DNA of 5,388 bases from an uncultured Oscillospiraceae bacterium (lineage in GTDB: Bacteria; Bacillota; Clostridia; Oscillospirales; Oscillospiraceae): positions 1-5,388 of the forward strand of contig CANQUO010000145.1 of NCBI GenBank assembly GCA_947627085.1, written 5' to 3'. This document shows, piece by piece, positions 4,964 through 5,388 of this stretch (positions are counted from its first letter, which is position 1; each line of letters opens with the position of its first letter). The position numbers and the translations under genes were made by a program. The notes beneath the pieces are model-generated. The model made no database searches, was not told the origin of the DNA, and was given only the letters and a program-made list of their open reading frames with translations.

Positions 4964-5388
4964 ATGATAGTTGAATACGAGGACTATAAGACAAAGATAG
5001 GGGCGTTGAAGCCCCAGCTGGAGACCGTAAGAAGGGCGCTGAAGCTTGACGAGGTGGCCGCGGAGATAGACAGGCTCCAAAAGGAGTCCGAGGCCGACGG
5101 TTTCTGGAACGACCAGAAAAACTCCCAGAAGGTCCTCCAGAGGCTCAAGCAGCTCAAAAACAAACGCGACAGCTTCGCCAAAATGGAGGGTCGCTACGAC
5201 GACCTTACCACGCTTTGCGACATGGCCATCGAGGAGGACGACCTGTCCCTACTTCCGGAGCTGGAGGCGGAGTACGGCTCCTTCTCCACGGACCTGGAGA
5301 CCACCCGCCTTGCCACCATGCTGTCCGGGGAGTACGACAGCTCCAACGCCATTTTGAGCTTCCACGCCGGCGCCGGCGGGACGGAGGC
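4964..5388 (+). CDS. prfB: Peptide chain release factor 2 (RF2), N-terminal part, cut by the window end
   Basis: RF2 recognises UGA and UAA stop codons and triggers peptide release on the ribosome. The visible 141 complete codons cover the N-terminal helical domain, including DGFWND (45-50), the family motif MLSGEYDSSNAIL (about 118-130) and FHAGAGGTE (133-141), which leads into the codon-recognition and GGQ domains beyond the window. The start ATG has AAGGAA (4949-4954) 9 bases upstream. Most bacterial prfB genes need a +1 frameshift near codon 25 at CTT TGA C. Here one frame runs from the ATG through that region with no in-frame TGA: R23-R24-A25-L26 occupies the place of the usual R-G-Y/S-L, judged by the spacing to the conserved FW. 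Autoregulation by frameshifting therefore appears to be absent. Confidence 0.95.
   Translation, partial: MIVEYEDYKTKIGALKPQLETVRRALKLDEVAAEIDRLQKESEADGFWNDQKNSQKVLQRLKQLKNKRDSFAKMEGRYDDLTTLCDMAIEEDDLSLLPELEAEYGSFSTDLETTRLATMLSGEYDSSNAILSFHAGAGGTE

Overview
The window looks like a chromosomal segment from a GC-rich Clostridia member, probably a gut Oscillospirales-type bacterium (inference). The host-like genes are GC-rich: a spot count gives 43/60 G+C at 661-720 and 37/60 at 3241-3300. Ribosome binding sites are strong GGAGG types, two canonical sigma-A promoters are visible, and a GC-rich hairpin repeat of the kind common in that group lies at the left edge.

Left part (1-1598): a hairpin-rich repeat fragment, then a minus-strand gene for a 500-residue ABC-F ATPase of the Lsa/Vga ribosome-protection type, a family associated with resistance to lincosamides, streptogramin A and pleuromutilins. 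Its roughly 190-nt leader (1599-1790) is the most interesting item in the window. It has a textbook promoter, a strong ribosome binding site, a six-codon leader peptide (MISYLA), mutually exclusive hairpins and an intrinsic terminator just before the structural gene's ribosome binding site. This is the layout of a ribosome-mediated, probably drug-inducible, transcription attenuator.

Middle (1836-3012): a divergent, equally canonical promoter drives a distinctly AT-rich gene (15/60 G+C at 2461-2520) for a phosphotransferase of the aminoglycoside/choline kinase-like fold. Its base composition suggests horizontal acquisition. One expected metal-binding Asn is replaced by Gln. Its substrate cannot be told from the sequence.

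Right part (3097-5388): GC-rich plus-strand genes. An NYN nuclease-fold protein with a C-terminal OST-HTH/LOTUS-like RNA-binding domain is followed one base later by a membrane-anchored metallophosphoesterase. Next come two inverted repeats, a possible 29-codon gene, a perfect 20-base GC palindrome, and the 5' part of prfB (peptide release factor 2), cut by the window end. This prfB reads in one frame, without the programmed frameshift found in most bacteria.

The left half therefore looks like a resistance-type locus of two divergent genes beside ordinary housekeeping genes. No tRNA, rRNA, CRISPR array, transposase or integrase was found.
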